Positions 1 to 9,007 of a DNA stretch of 59,018 nucleotides are shown one piece after another. Under the pieces are notes generated by a model. It saw only the letters and a program-made list of their open reading frames with translations. It was not told the DNA's origin and made no database searches. The position numbers were made by a program, and so were the translations under genes. How positions within the stretch are numbered: the stretch's first letter is position 1; each line of letters starts with the position of its first letter. This DNA is from Halomonadaceae bacterium T82-2 (GTDB lineage Bacteria; Pseudomonadota; Gammaproteobacteria; Pseudomonadales; Halomonadaceae), in the NCBI GenBank assembly GCA_001577635.1, contig LSBP01000021.1, positions 1 through 59,018 on the forward strand. The letters run 5' to 3'.

Positions 1-163
1 CGACATCCCCGCCGAGGACCTCGACGCCCGGGCCCTGAACCTGCTGCGCGAGCGCGGCATCGCCGACAGCGGCGATCACGTCATCCTCACCCGCGGCGAT
101 CACATGAACGCCCACGGCGGCACCAACACCATGAAGATTCTCGATATGGAAGCGACGTCATGA
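1..163 (+). CDS. pyk: Pyruvate kinase, C-terminal fragment (5' end outside window)
   Basis: The last 53 codons of an open frame cut by the window edge, ending TGA at 161-163. The visible peptide contains VILTRGDHMNAHGG followed by TNTMKIL, which matches the extreme C-terminus of pyruvate kinase (the fructose-1,6-bisphosphate or regulatory C domain ending in G-x-TNT-x-x-x-L). The enzyme converts phosphoenolpyruvate and ADP to pyruvate and ATP in the cytoplasm. The stop overlaps the mgsA start in an ATGA junction, so the two are probably translationally coupled. The pairing is sensible because both act at the lower exit of the triose-phosphate branch. Only the tail is visible, so isozyme type cannot be settled. 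Confidence 0.85.
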   Translation, partial: DIPAEDLDARALNLLRERGIADSGDHVILTRGDHMNAHGGTNTMKILDMEATS

Positions 164-639
164 GCGTGCAGCGCCCCGCCCGGGACGTTCGGCGCACGCT
201 GCCCGAGCGCAAGCGCATCGCGCTGATCGCTCACGACGGCAAGAAGGAGGAACTGCTGGCCTGGGCCAGACGCTGGCAGGCCACGCTGGCCGCCCACGAA
301 CTACTGGGCACCGGCACCACGGCCAGGCGCGTCGCCGACACGCTGGGGCTGCCGGTGGAAGGGCTGATGAGCGGCCCGCTGGGCGGGGACCAGCAGATCG
401 GAGCCCGCATCACCGAGCAGCGCCTCGACCTGCTGATTTTCTTCTGGGACCCGTTCTCGCCAATGCCTCACGACCCGGACGTCAAGGCCCTGCTGCGCCT
501 GGCGGCGCTGTGGAACGTGCCGGTCGCCTGCAACGCGGCGAGCGCAGACTTCATGATCAGCTCGCCCTACGTGGCGGAAAATTACGACGCCAGCATTCCG
601 GATGCCGGCGAGTGGATCGCCTCGCGCACCCGGGACTGA
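160..639 (+). CDS. mgsA: Methylglyoxal synthase
   Basis: A 159-residue protein, close to the family length of about 150. It makes methylglyoxal and phosphate from dihydroxyacetone phosphate, a bypass of lower glycolysis under phosphate limitation. Family motifs are all present: IALIAHDGKK near the N-terminus, GTGTTA, the SGPLGGDQQIGARI loop that binds substrate phosphate, and FFWDPFSPMPHDPDVKALLR near residues 94-112, with the Asp and His residues expected of the active site. The ATG overlaps the pyruvate kinase stop (ATGA), indicating coupling. The downstream gene is convergent and starts 8 bases beyond the stop, leaving almost no terminator space. Confidence 0.97.
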   Translation: MSVQRPARDVRRTLPERKRIALIAHDGKKEELLAWARRWQATLAAHELLGTGTTARRVADTLGLPVEGLMSGPLGGDQQIGARITEQRLDLLIFFWDPFSPMPHDPDVKALLRLAALWNVPVACNAASADFMISSPYVAENYDASIPDAGEWIASRTRD

Positions 640-647
640 CGATCGCG

Positions 648-2885
648 TCAGGCGCGCGGCAGCTCCGGCTTCGCGCGCGCCTTCTCCCGTTCCATCGCGG
701 TTTCACGCGCCGTGCCGAACAGGGCCCTCACCCGCTCCAGCCGCGCCTGACTGCTGGCCGACAGCGGCGCGCTGGCCGCCACGACATGTTCGACGTGGGC
801 CAGCTGCTGGTCGATGGTCTCGACGACATCCCCCTCCAGTAGTGACGGCAAGGCCTCGAGCGCGGCCACCGCGTCGAGCTTGAGCACGAAGAACTGCTCG
901 CGGACCACCGACTTGAAATGCGCCAGGTCGGTGCCCGGTTCGACCTCGGCGCGCGTCGCCTTCAGGCGCTGGAAGTTGCGCTCGTCGGTTGATGGCGCGC
1001 CACCCAGCACGAAGATGATGGCGCGGACCACGGCATCATGGCTGCTCCCCTGATCCACCTTGGCGCGCAATTCCGCTCGCCGCTGGGCGATGAAGCGCCG
1101 ATGCTCCGGCTCGCGACCGGGACGACGATTGGGCACCTCGCCCCGGTCGCCCCCCAGCCCGGCCAGAATCTGCAGCCAGGGTTGCCCATAGACTTCCAGG
1201 AATGTCCATTCGATGGCGCGATCGCGCATGTCCCGGTAGGCATCGAGCCCACGCACGATGTTGTCGGACATGACCTGCTCGGCGACTCGCCAGGGGTTGT
1301 CGTCACCCACCGGGGCACGATTGGCACGCACGGTATCGGCCAGGACCGGCAGAGGCACCGTCGCCGGGTTGCGATCCGACAGCAGCTTGTAGCCCAGGCG
1401 GATCGGATGCATGCGGCGCATCCAGCGTGCGCCTTCCGGGGTCATCCAGGTGCGTATCCACGGCCGCAGATAGCGCTGATAGAGCCCCAGGTTGATCTCG
1501 GAGAGGCGCGCCACGGTGGCAAAGCGCCGCTCGTCCTCGTGCAGCGGCTGGACCACGGCCTCGACATCGTCGAGCTCCCGCGGCGTGAACTCGAGCAGGT
1601 AGTCGCCGTCGACGCCTCCGGTAGCCGATGTCGGGCGCTCGGTGACCTGGGTCTCGTACAGGCCCGGCGGCAGGATGTCGATGTAGTCCATGTTGGCGGT
1701 GAACTCGGCATGCTCCTTGCGCGAGACACTGCCCGAAACGAAGATGCCCAGATGGCCGGTGGTGTCGTGAATGCAGTAGACGATGGTCTGCTCGTTGGCC
1801 CGGATATCGTCGGCACTGTCGTAGAGGTCGGAAATCCAGCCCAGCGCCTGGGGCGGTGGCGTGATGTCATCACCGCGAGAACAGAACACCACGATCGGCG
1901 AGCGGATGTTGCGCAGGTCGATGCGCCGGCCGTCGCGGGTGAGCAGCTGCGCGGTACTCAGGCGGTTGCCGACGAACAGGTTGTCGACGATGTACTGAAT
2001 CTCCTCGCCGGCCAGCACCACGTGCCCGCCCCACCAGCGCTCGAACTCCAGATAGCGCTCGGCCTCGCTGTCGATGTTGGCAAACAGGCGATACTGCTTG
2101 CTCCACAGGGTGTTGGCCGGGTTGAGCTTCTCGAAGTTCTGCACCAGCCAGGCGCCGTCGAAGTTGCCGGCCCCCAGGTCGCTGGCCAGGGCCGTGACCC
2201 AGCTGCCACCGCTCATGCCGCCGGTGTAGCGCATAGGTGCCTTGCCGCGTTCGCCCGCCCAGTAGGACAGCGGCGCACCGGCGATGAGGATCGGTCCGAA
2301 GCAGGCAGGCTCCAGGGCGGCCGCCATCATGATCTGCCAGCCGGCCTGGCAGTTGCCGACCACCATGGGGCGTTCCGTGGTCTGCGGATGCCGCTCGATG
2401 ACGGCACGCAGGAACTGGATTTCCGCCTCGACCACGTCCTCGACGGTCTGGCCGGGCACGGGAAACGGCAGAAAGCCGATGAAGTAGCAGGGGTGCCCGG
2501 CTCGCAGGGCCACGCCGATCTCGCTGTCCGGCTTGAAGCCGCCGATCCCTGGCCCGTGTCCGGCACGCGGGTCGATCACCACGAAGGGACGCTGGTCCTC
2601 GTCGATCTCGACCCCCTCCGGGGGCAGGATGCGCAGCAGTTCGTAGTTGACCGGCCGCGCCAGCGTCCGGCCGTCGATCAGCAGCTCCGCCTCGAAACCC
2701 AGCACCGAGGGGCGCGTCTGCTCCATGTGCTCGAGATACTGATTGCCCCGCTGGCGCATGACATCCAGGTAGAGCACGCTGCGCTCGAGGGTGTCTCGCC
2801 AGTAGTCGACGGCGGCCTGGCCCAGCCCCAGGGGGTCCCACAGGGCGGTCAGTGACGTGGCAAGCGAGGCATTGACGGGAAACAT
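648..2885 (-). CDS. DUF3141 protein (polyhydroxyalkanoate synthase/alpha-beta hydrolase-like)
   Basis: A 745-residue leftward protein of the DUF3141 family. The N-terminal third has an alpha/beta-hydrolase look with a nucleophile-elbow-like VVGNCQAGWQ (Cys in the G-x-C-x-x-G context, as in PHA synthases) near residue 190. Conserved-looking blocks IVVFCSRGDDITPPPQAL and HDTTGHLGIFVSGSV would supply the Asp and His of a catalytic triad. The family is often annotated as 3-hydroxyalkanoate synthetase-like, but its biochemical role is not established to my knowledge. I chose the ATG at 2885 (MFPVN) because GGAG lies 7-10 bases upstream and family members usually begin near here. An in-frame ATG at 2927 also has a purine-rich site and cannot be excluded. 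There is no phaC or phasin gene beside it. Confidence 0.8.
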   Translation of the reverse strand: MFPVNASLATSLTALWDPLGLGQAAVDYWRDTLERSVLYLDVMRQRGNQYLEHMEQTRPSVLGFEAELLIDGRTLARPVNYELLRILPPEGVEIDEDQRPFVVIDPRAGHGPGIGGFKPDSEIGVALRAGHPCYFIGFLPFPVPGQTVEDVVEAEIQFLRAVIERHPQTTERPMVVGNCQAGWQIMMAAALEPACFGPILIAGAPLSYWAGERGKAPMRYTGGMSGGSWVTALASDLGAGNFDGAWLVQNFEKLNPANTLWSKQYRLFANIDSEAERYLEFERWWGGHVVLAGEEIQYIVDNLFVGNRLSTAQLLTRDGRRIDLRNIRSPIVVFCSRGDDITPPPQALGWISDLYDSADDIRANEQTIVYCIHDTTGHLGIFVSGSVSRKEHAEFTANMDYIDILPPGLYETQVTERPTSATGGVDGDYLLEFTPRELDDVEAVVQPLHEDERRFATVARLSEINLGLYQRYLRPWIRTWMTPEGARWMRRMHPIRLGYKLLSDRNPATVPLPVLADTVRANRAPVGDDNPWRVAEQVMSDNIVRGLDAYRDMRDRAIEWTFLEVYGQPWLQILAGLGGDRGEVPNRRPGREPEHRRFIAQRRAELRAKVDQGSSHDAVVRAIIFVLGGAPSTDERNFQRLKATRAEVEPGTDLAHFKSVVREQFFVLKLDAVAALEALPSLLEGDVVETIDQQLAHVEHVVAASAPLSASSQARLERVRALFGTARETAMEREKARAKPELPRA

Positions 2886-3004
2886 GGGTCGACTCCGGAA
2901 GTGAGTGCTGCACTGCAAGATAAGCATACGCTTCCCCCGCCGTCGATACAGCCCACCGGCTCTGCAAATTCATGCGCATTTCAGGCGCAGCCGGCGCCGC
3001 GCAA

Positions 3005-3021
3005 GGCACTCTTATGGTGCA
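3005..3021 (+). promoter_or_regulatory. NtrC-like site 1 upstream of amt
   Basis: The sequence GGCACTCTTATGGTGCA fits the enterobacterial NtrC consensus TGCACC-N5-GGTGCA at 10 of 12 defined positions. Its centre is about 128 bases upstream of the predicted sigma-54 start site. It lies exactly 32 bases (three helical turns) from site 2. Confidence 0.6.
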
Positions 3022-3036
3022 CTCCCGCAGTCCCAG

Positions 3037-3053
3037 AGCACCAAACCAGTGCA
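3037..3053 (+). promoter_or_regulatory. NtrC-like site 2 upstream of amt
   Basis: The sequence AGCACCAAACCAGTGCA matches TGCACC-N5-GGTGCA at 10 of 12 defined positions. It is centred near -96 relative to the predicted start site. The 32-base spacing from site 1 copies the arrangement of the strong glnA enhancer in enteric bacteria. Confidence 0.6.
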
Positions 3054-3113
3054 TGGAAAGCATCGTTCTGGTGAGGCCTGACAACAACCCGCTGTTTTTA
3101 AATGGAAACAGGA

Positions 3114-3130
3114 TTGGCATGTATCGTGCT
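3114..3130 (+). promoter_or_regulatory. Sigma-54 (-24/-12) promoter for amt
   Basis: TTGGCAT-GTATC-GTGCT matches the TTGGCAC-N5-TTGCA consensus, with the invariant GG (3116-3117) and GC (3128-3129) separated by the required ten bases. The predicted start is near 3141, about 60 bases before the amt ATG. Together with the two upstream NtrC-like sites it implies nitrogen-limitation control. Confidence 0.65.
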
Positions 3131-3201
3131 TACCAAATGCACGGCGCCCGCGATCAGCCCCGCGACGTGCACCAGGAACCCACATAACGACACGACACGC
3201 C

Positions 3202-4395
3202 ATGACCGACACGCCTTCCAGCTCCGACGTCCTGTTCCTGCTCCTCGGTTCCTGCATGGTACTGGCCATGCACGCCGGCTTCGCCTTTCTCGAAGTCGGT
3301 ACGGTACGCGCCAAGAATCAGGTCAACGCCCTGGTCAAGATCATTACCGACTTCGCCGCCTCGACCGTGGCCTACTTCACGATCGGCCATTTCATCGCCT
3401 ATGGCTCGGGCTTCTTCGTCAGCGCCCAGACCCTGTCGGCCGACCACGGCTACGGCCTGGTCAAGTTCTTCTTCCTACTGACCTTCGCTGCGGCCATACC
3501 GGCGATCATCTCCGGCGGTATCGCCGAGCGGGCCCGCTTCTACCCCCAGTTCACCGCCACGCTGCTGCTGGTCGGGCTGGCCTATCCGTTCTACGAGGGC
3601 ATCGTCTGGAACGGCAACGCCGGTATCCAGAACTGGCTGACCCAGACCTTCGGCCGCCCCTTCCACGACTTCGCCGGCTCCATGGTGGTGCACGGCTTCG
3701 GCGGCTGGATCGCGCTGATGGCGGTACTGGCACTGGGGGCAAGGCGTGGCCGCTACCCTCGCCATGGCGCGGTGGCCGCCCACCCGCCGTCGAGCATCCC
3801 CTTCCTGGCCCTGGGCGCCTGGACCCTGACGGTGGGCTGGTTCGGCTTCAACGTCATGTCCGCGCAGACCCTCGACGGCATCAGCGGCCTGGTCGCCGTC
3901 AATTCGCTGATGGCGATGGTCGGCGGCATCCTGGCGGCCATGGCGCTGGGCCGCAACGACCCGGGCTTCATCCACAACGGGCCGCTGGCCGGGCTGGTGG
4001 CGGTCTGCGCCGGCTCGGACCTGATGCACCCGATCGGCGCCCTGGTGACGGGAGTGGTGGCCGGGGCCCTGTTCGTGTCCCTGTTCACACTCACCCAGAA
4101 TCGCTGGCGCATCGACGACGTGCTGGGCGTATGGCCGCTGCACGGCATCTGCGGCGCCTGGGGCGGCATCGCCGCGGGCCTGTTCGGCCAGACCTGGCTG
4201 GGCGGGCTGGGTGGGGTCAGCCTGGCCTCGCAGCTCATCGGCACGCTGGGCGGCATCCTGCTGGCGGTCGTCGCCGGCGGCATCGTCTACGGCGGACTGA
4301 AGCGGCTGGTGGGTATCCGTCTCAGCGAAGAGCAGGAATTCGAGGGCGCCGACCTGGCATTGCACCGGATCAGCGCCACGCCGAATCGTGACTGA
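3202..4395 (+). CDS. amt: Ammonium transporter, Amt/MEP/Rh family
   Basis: A 397-residue polytopic membrane protein with about eleven hydrophobic segments. It moves ammonium across the inner membrane. Family landmarks include AFLEVGTVRAKNQVN near residue 30, FAGSMVVHGFGGWIALM (containing a pore-region His) near residue 160, FGFN, and HGICGAWGGIAAGLFG near residue 315, which holds the second pore-His region. It has no cleavable signal peptide. No glnK gene adjoins it, which is unusual because amt is typically the second gene of a glnK-amt pair. The upstream DNA carries a sigma-54 promoter with tandem NtrC-like sites, so it is probably induced when nitrogen is scarce. Confidence 0.95.
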   Translation: MTDTPSSSDVLFLLLGSCMVLAMHAGFAFLEVGTVRAKNQVNALVKIITDFAASTVAYFTIGHFIAYGSGFFVSAQTLSADHGYGLVKFFFLLTFAAAIPAIISGGIAERARFYPQFTATLLLVGLAYPFYEGIVWNGNAGIQNWLTQTFGRPFHDFAGSMVVHGFGGWIALMAVLALGARRGRYPRHGAVAAHPPSSIPFLALGAWTLTVGWFGFNVMSAQTLDGISGLVAVNSLMAMVGGILAAMALGRNDPGFIHNGPLAGLVAVCAGSDLMHPIGALVTGVVAGALFVSLFTLTQNRWRIDDVLGVWPLHGICGAWGGIAAGLFGQTWLGGLGGVSLASQLIGTLGGILLAVVAGGIVYGGLKRLVGIRLSEEQEFEGADLALHRISATPNRD

Positions 4396-4411
4396 ACAAC
4401 CGCCCTTCCGC

Positions 4412-4774
4412 TCAGGCGGACGGCGGACCCTCGCCGCGCGGCGGGGCTGCCGGCGGCTCGCCCGAGGGCGACTCGAAGACCTCGGGCGGCTCGTCGGCGC
4501 CGGCCGACGTGTCACGCTCCGCTGAGCCGCCCGGCGTCGACGCGCCGGGCGCCGTGGCGGTGCCGCGCTGCCGTTCGCGCCATGCCAGGGCGCCCAGTCC
4601 GGCCACGGCACCGTACTTGACGGCCTTGCCCAGGGCGCTGCGGCCATGGCGGCTGCTCAACAGCAGCCCCAGCACACCCCCGGTCAGCACGCTGCGCGCA
4701 TCCAGCCTGCACGCCTGACCACAGCAACGATCGAGCCAGCGGCTCAGCTCATCCTTCGCCTGCCTGTCATCCAT
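4412..4774 (-). CDS. Short DUF533-like membrane-helix protein lacking the TerB domain
   Basis: A 120-residue protein. The start is set at the ATG at 4774 because AAGGAGAG lies 7-8 bases upstream; the frame is open further up to 4840. Residues 30-70 (SVLTGGVLGLLLSSRHGR, then GKAVKYGAVAGLGALAWR) align clearly with the upstream neighbour's LGILLGSHRGR and RKAVKYGALAGLGMLAWR, so the two arose by tandem duplication. The C-terminal 50 residues are a Pro/Ala/Glu-rich low-complexity tail instead of the helical TerB-like domain. A Cys pair (DRCCGQAC) lies near the N-terminus. Function is unknown. It is convergent with amt. Confidence 0.65.
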   Translation of the reverse strand: MDDRQAKDELSRWLDRCCGQACRLDARSVLTGGVLGLLLSSRHGRSALGKAVKYGAVAGLGALAWRERQRGTATAPGASTPGGSAERDTSAGADEPPEVFESPSGEPPAAPPRGEGPPSA

Positions 4775-4852
4775 GATGATTCTCTCCTTCGCGTCGATGA
4801 AGATACGTTTTTCACCCCGCACGGCGTGCGGGGCCATCATGCCCGGACGGCC

Positions 4853-5488
4853 TCAGCCGCCGTTCACGGTCCTGGCCTCGAGCGCCTCGATCACGTCGCC
4901 TCCCAACCCCAGCGAGGCAGCAAGCTGATCGAGCCAGGCCCGCTCCATCGGGTTCTGCACGTCGATGATGGCAACGCTGGCCAGGTACATTTCACGCGCC
5001 GCCTGGGGAGAATCAGCGTCCATCGCCAGCTGTTCGGCATCCAGCGGCGCCTGGAGTTGCTCGTCCACCCAGGCCAGCAACGGTGGGTCGGCACCCAGCG
5101 CATTGATCTGCTCGACCAGCTGAGTGCGCTCGGCGGCATCGATATGGCCGTCGGCGCGGGCGGCGGCGATCATCGCCTTGAGCAGCGCCATGCTGCGGGC
5201 CTCGCGGGCCTCGCCCTGCAACTGCTCCAGTGGCTCGCCGTCGTCGGGCACGGTCGGCTCGGGGGATTCCCGCTCGGCCTGGTGCGACTGCCAGGCGCGC
5301 CAGGCCAGCATCCCCAGTCCGGCCAGGGCCCCATACTTGACCGCCTTGCGGCCGGCACGGCGCCCGCGATGGGACCCCAGCAGAATTCCCAGGGCGCTGC
5401 CGGGCACCAGCCGGCGTGGATCCGGGCCCCGCCTGCCTCGACTGCCGGCCTGCTGCATCAACTCCTCGAGCACTCCTCTGGCGTTCAT
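4853..5488 (-). CDS. DUF533 (YebE-like) protein with C-terminal TerB-like domain
   Basis: A 211-residue protein with DUF533 architecture: a basic N-terminus, a glycine-rich hydrophobic segment at about residues 27-60, an acidic linker, and from about residue 95 an acidic helical bundle of TerB-like type (LLKAMIAAARADGHIDAAERTQL, with the D-G-H-I-D metal-binding-like loop). Enterobacterial YebE, a member of the family, is an inner-membrane stress-responsive protein. No enzymatic role is known to me. The ATG at 5488 is followed downstream by the truncated paralogue, and the pair is probably co-transcribed. Confidence 0.8.
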   Translation of the reverse strand: MNARGVLEELMQQAGSRGRRGPDPRRLVPGSALGILLGSHRGRRAGRKAVKYGALAGLGMLAWRAWQSHQAERESPEPTVPDDGEPLEQLQGEAREARSMALLKAMIAAARADGHIDAAERTQLVEQINALGADPPLLAWVDEQLQAPLDAEQLAMDADSPQAAREMYLASVAIIDVQNPMERAWLDQLAASLGLGGDVIEALEARTVNGG

Positions 5489-5545
5489 GACACGCTCCCG
5501 ATCCGCCTGAAGATGCTGTCAGCATAGGTGATAGCCGCCAGAGAC

Positions 5546-5571
5546 GAAAAAGCCCGGCATTGATGCCGGGC
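5546..5571 (-). terminator. Rho-independent terminator of the pycA-pycB operon
   Basis: On the minus strand the stem GCCCGGCA / TGCCGGGC with a TCAA loop is followed by TTTTT. It lies 27 bases past the pycB stop. Confidence 0.85.
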
Positions 5572-5597
5572 AACCAAGGGGTGACGAGCATGCCACG

Positions 5598-7403
5598 TCA
5601 CTCGATCTCGATCAGTACCTCGCCGGGCGTGACACGATCGCCGCGCGACACGTGCACGGCCTTGACGCTGCCGGCGACCCGGGCATGCACCTCGGTTTCC
5701 ATCTTCATCGCCTCGGTGATCAGCACGGCCTGCCCTTCCTCGACGCGGTCGCCCGCCGCGACCAGCACGTCGACGATGTTGCCGGGCATCGAGGTGGTCA
5801 CGTGACCGGGCGCGGAGGCCTTGGCACGCCCCGACTCGCCGCCGCCGACATAATCGTCCTTGGCCTCGAAGACCACTTCCTCGGGCATGCCGTCCAGGGT
5901 CAGGTAGACCTGGCGCTTGCCGCCGGTGCGCCCCACCCCGGTGATCTGCACTTCGTAGGACTCGCCGTGCACGTCGATGACGAACTCGGTGGGCACGCCC
6001 TCGGTCACCGGTCGCTTGGCCGGCTCGGCGCTGGGCAGCGGTTCGGGCGCCAGGGTGCCGTCGCGGCGACCCTGCAGGTAGTCGCGTCCCAGGTCGGGGA
6101 ACATGGCGAAGGTCAGCACATCCTCTTCGCTTTCGGCCAGCTCGCCGATCTCGCCGGTCAGGCGCGTCATCTCGGGCGACAGGCTGTCGGCCGGACGCCC
6201 CTCCTCGACCGGCTCGTTGCCGATGGCCTGCCGACGAACGGTCTCGTTGACCTCGGCCGGCGGATGGCCATAGCCGCCCAGCAGGTAGCGCTTGACCTCG
6301 TTGGTGATGGTCTTGTAGCGCTCGCCGGTCAGCACGTTCATCACCGCCTGGGTGCCGACGATCTGCGAGGTCGGCGTGACCAGCGGCGGGTAGCCGAGGT
6401 CGGCACGCACTCGCGGAATCTCGGCAAACACCTCGCGAATCTTGCCCAGCGCGTTCTGTTCCTTGAGCTGGTTGGCGAGATTGGACATCATGCCGCCCGG
6501 CACCTGGTTGATCTGTACCGAGACATCCTCGCGGGTGAACTCGCTCTCGAAGGCAGCGTACTTCTTGCGCACCTCGCGGAAGTAGTCGCCCACCTCCTTG
6601 AGCGCCTCCAGATCCAGTCCGGTGTCATAGCCGGTCCCCTGCAGGGCGGCGACCATCGATTCGGTGGAAGGATGGCTGGTGCCGCCGGCGAAAGCCGAGT
6701 TGCAGGTGTCGATGTGCCGGCAGCCGGCCTCGACCGCCTTGAGCTGGCACAGCGCCGAGAGTCCGGAGGTGGCATGCGCGTGCAACTGGATGGGCACGTC
6801 GACGGCCTCGCTCAGCGCGGCGACCAGCTCCTCGGCGGCATACGGCGTGAGCAGCCCGGCCATGTCCTTGATGGCGATGGAATCGGCACCCATCTCGACC
6901 AGCCGCCGGGCCTGGTCGACGTACATCGCCAGGGTGTGCACCGGACTGACCGTGTAGCACAGCGTACCTTGGGCGTGCTTGCCGCTGGCCTTGACCGCGC
7001 GCATTGCGGTCTCGAGGTTGCGAAGGTCATTGAGCGCGTCGAACACCCGGAAGATGTCGATGCCGTTTTCCGCGGATCGGGCGACGAAGCGCTCCACCAC
7101 GTCGTCGGCATAATGACGGTAGCCCAGCAGGTTCTGGCCGCGCAGCAGCATCTGCAGCGGCGTGTTGGGCAGCGCGTCCTTCAGTGCGCGCAGCCGCTCC
7201 CAGGGGTCCTCCTTGAGAAAGCGCACGCAGGCGTCGAAGGTCGCCCCGCCCCAGACCTCGAGGGAGTGAAAGCCGATGGCGTCCAGCTGCGGACAGATCG
7301 GCAGCATGTCCTCGGTACGCATGCGAGTGGCGATCAGTGACTGGTGACCGTCACGCAGCACGACGTCGGTGACGTGGACCCGGTCGGGTTGCTTCGGGCT
7401 CAT
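5598..7403 (-). CDS. pycB: Pyruvate carboxylase subunit B (OadA-type carboxyltransferase plus biotin carrier)
   Basis: A 601-residue protein. Residues 1-300 form the carboxyltransferase TIM barrel (VTDVVLRDGHQSL, MLLRGQN, NDLRN, IKDMAG, HAHATSG, HIDTCNSAFAGG). A PycB/OadA conserved domain follows, and the C-terminus is a biotinyl domain with the biotinylated Lys in EAMKMETEV. It transfers carboxyl from biotin to pyruvate to make oxaloacetate. OadA of sodium-pumping decarboxylases is similar, but no oadB or oadG is present and the partner is a biotin carboxylase 10 bases upstream, so two-subunit pyruvate carboxylase fits better. The ATG at 7403 follows AAGGAGAG; the upstream in-frame extension is not needed. 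Confidence 0.92.
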   Translation of the reverse strand: MSPKQPDRVHVTDVVLRDGHQSLIATRMRTEDMLPICPQLDAIGFHSLEVWGGATFDACVRFLKEDPWERLRALKDALPNTPLQMLLRGQNLLGYRHYADDVVERFVARSAENGIDIFRVFDALNDLRNLETAMRAVKASGKHAQGTLCYTVSPVHTLAMYVDQARRLVEMGADSIAIKDMAGLLTPYAAEELVAALSEAVDVPIQLHAHATSGLSALCQLKAVEAGCRHIDTCNSAFAGGTSHPSTESMVAALQGTGYDTGLDLEALKEVGDYFREVRKKYAAFESEFTREDVSVQINQVPGGMMSNLANQLKEQNALGKIREVFAEIPRVRADLGYPPLVTPTSQIVGTQAVMNVLTGERYKTITNEVKRYLLGGYGHPPAEVNETVRRQAIGNEPVEEGRPADSLSPEMTRLTGEIGELAESEEDVLTFAMFPDLGRDYLQGRRDGTLAPEPLPSAEPAKRPVTEGVPTEFVIDVHGESYEVQITGVGRTGGKRQVYLTLDGMPEEVVFEAKDDYVGGGESGRAKASAPGHVTTSMPGNIVDVLVAAGDRVEEGQAVLITEAMKMETEVHARVAGSVKAVHVSRGDRVTPGEVLIEIE

Positions 7404-7413
7404 GAATCTCTCC

Positions 7414-8829
<1,416 letters not shown>

Positions 8830-8971
8830 AGGCTGTCCTCCAGGGTTGCGTCCACGACGGGCATGCGAAAAACTCAAGGGTGGCTTGTCCGTTGCCTCGG
8901 CCGTGTTGGGTGTGGCTTTTACGCTACCCCGGGCAAACACCAATAGAAAAATTGATATTTTTTTGCCAACC

Positions 8972-8992
8972 TATAAGGTAGCGCTTATACCT
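8972..8992. promoter_or_regulatory. Candidate LysR operator between pycA and pycR
   Basis: The short AT-rich divergent region holds two overlapping perfect inverted repeats: TATAAG-N6-CTTATA (8972-8989, which also satisfies the T-N11-A rule) and AGGTA-N7-TACCT (8976-8992). It ends 15 bases before the pycR start, where an autoregulating LysR protein would bind. Confidence 0.55.
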
Positions 8993-9007
8993 GTAACGGA
9001 AACCACC

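Noticed and set aside
1038-2855. Long plus-strand open frame (605 codons) opposite the DUF3141 gene
   Set aside because: Antisense to a recognised family protein in a high-GC genome; composition is His/Gly/Arg/Gln noise with no domains and no ribosome site.
5652-7340. Plus-strand 562-codon frame opposite pycB
   Set aside because: Mirror image of the well-supported biotin-dependent carboxyltransferase gene; no protein-like motifs.
5598-7403. Oxaloacetate decarboxylase alpha subunit (sodium pump)
   Set aside because: No oadB or oadG genes are adjacent, while a biotin carboxylase and LysR gene in the Pseudomonas pyruvate-carboxylase order are.
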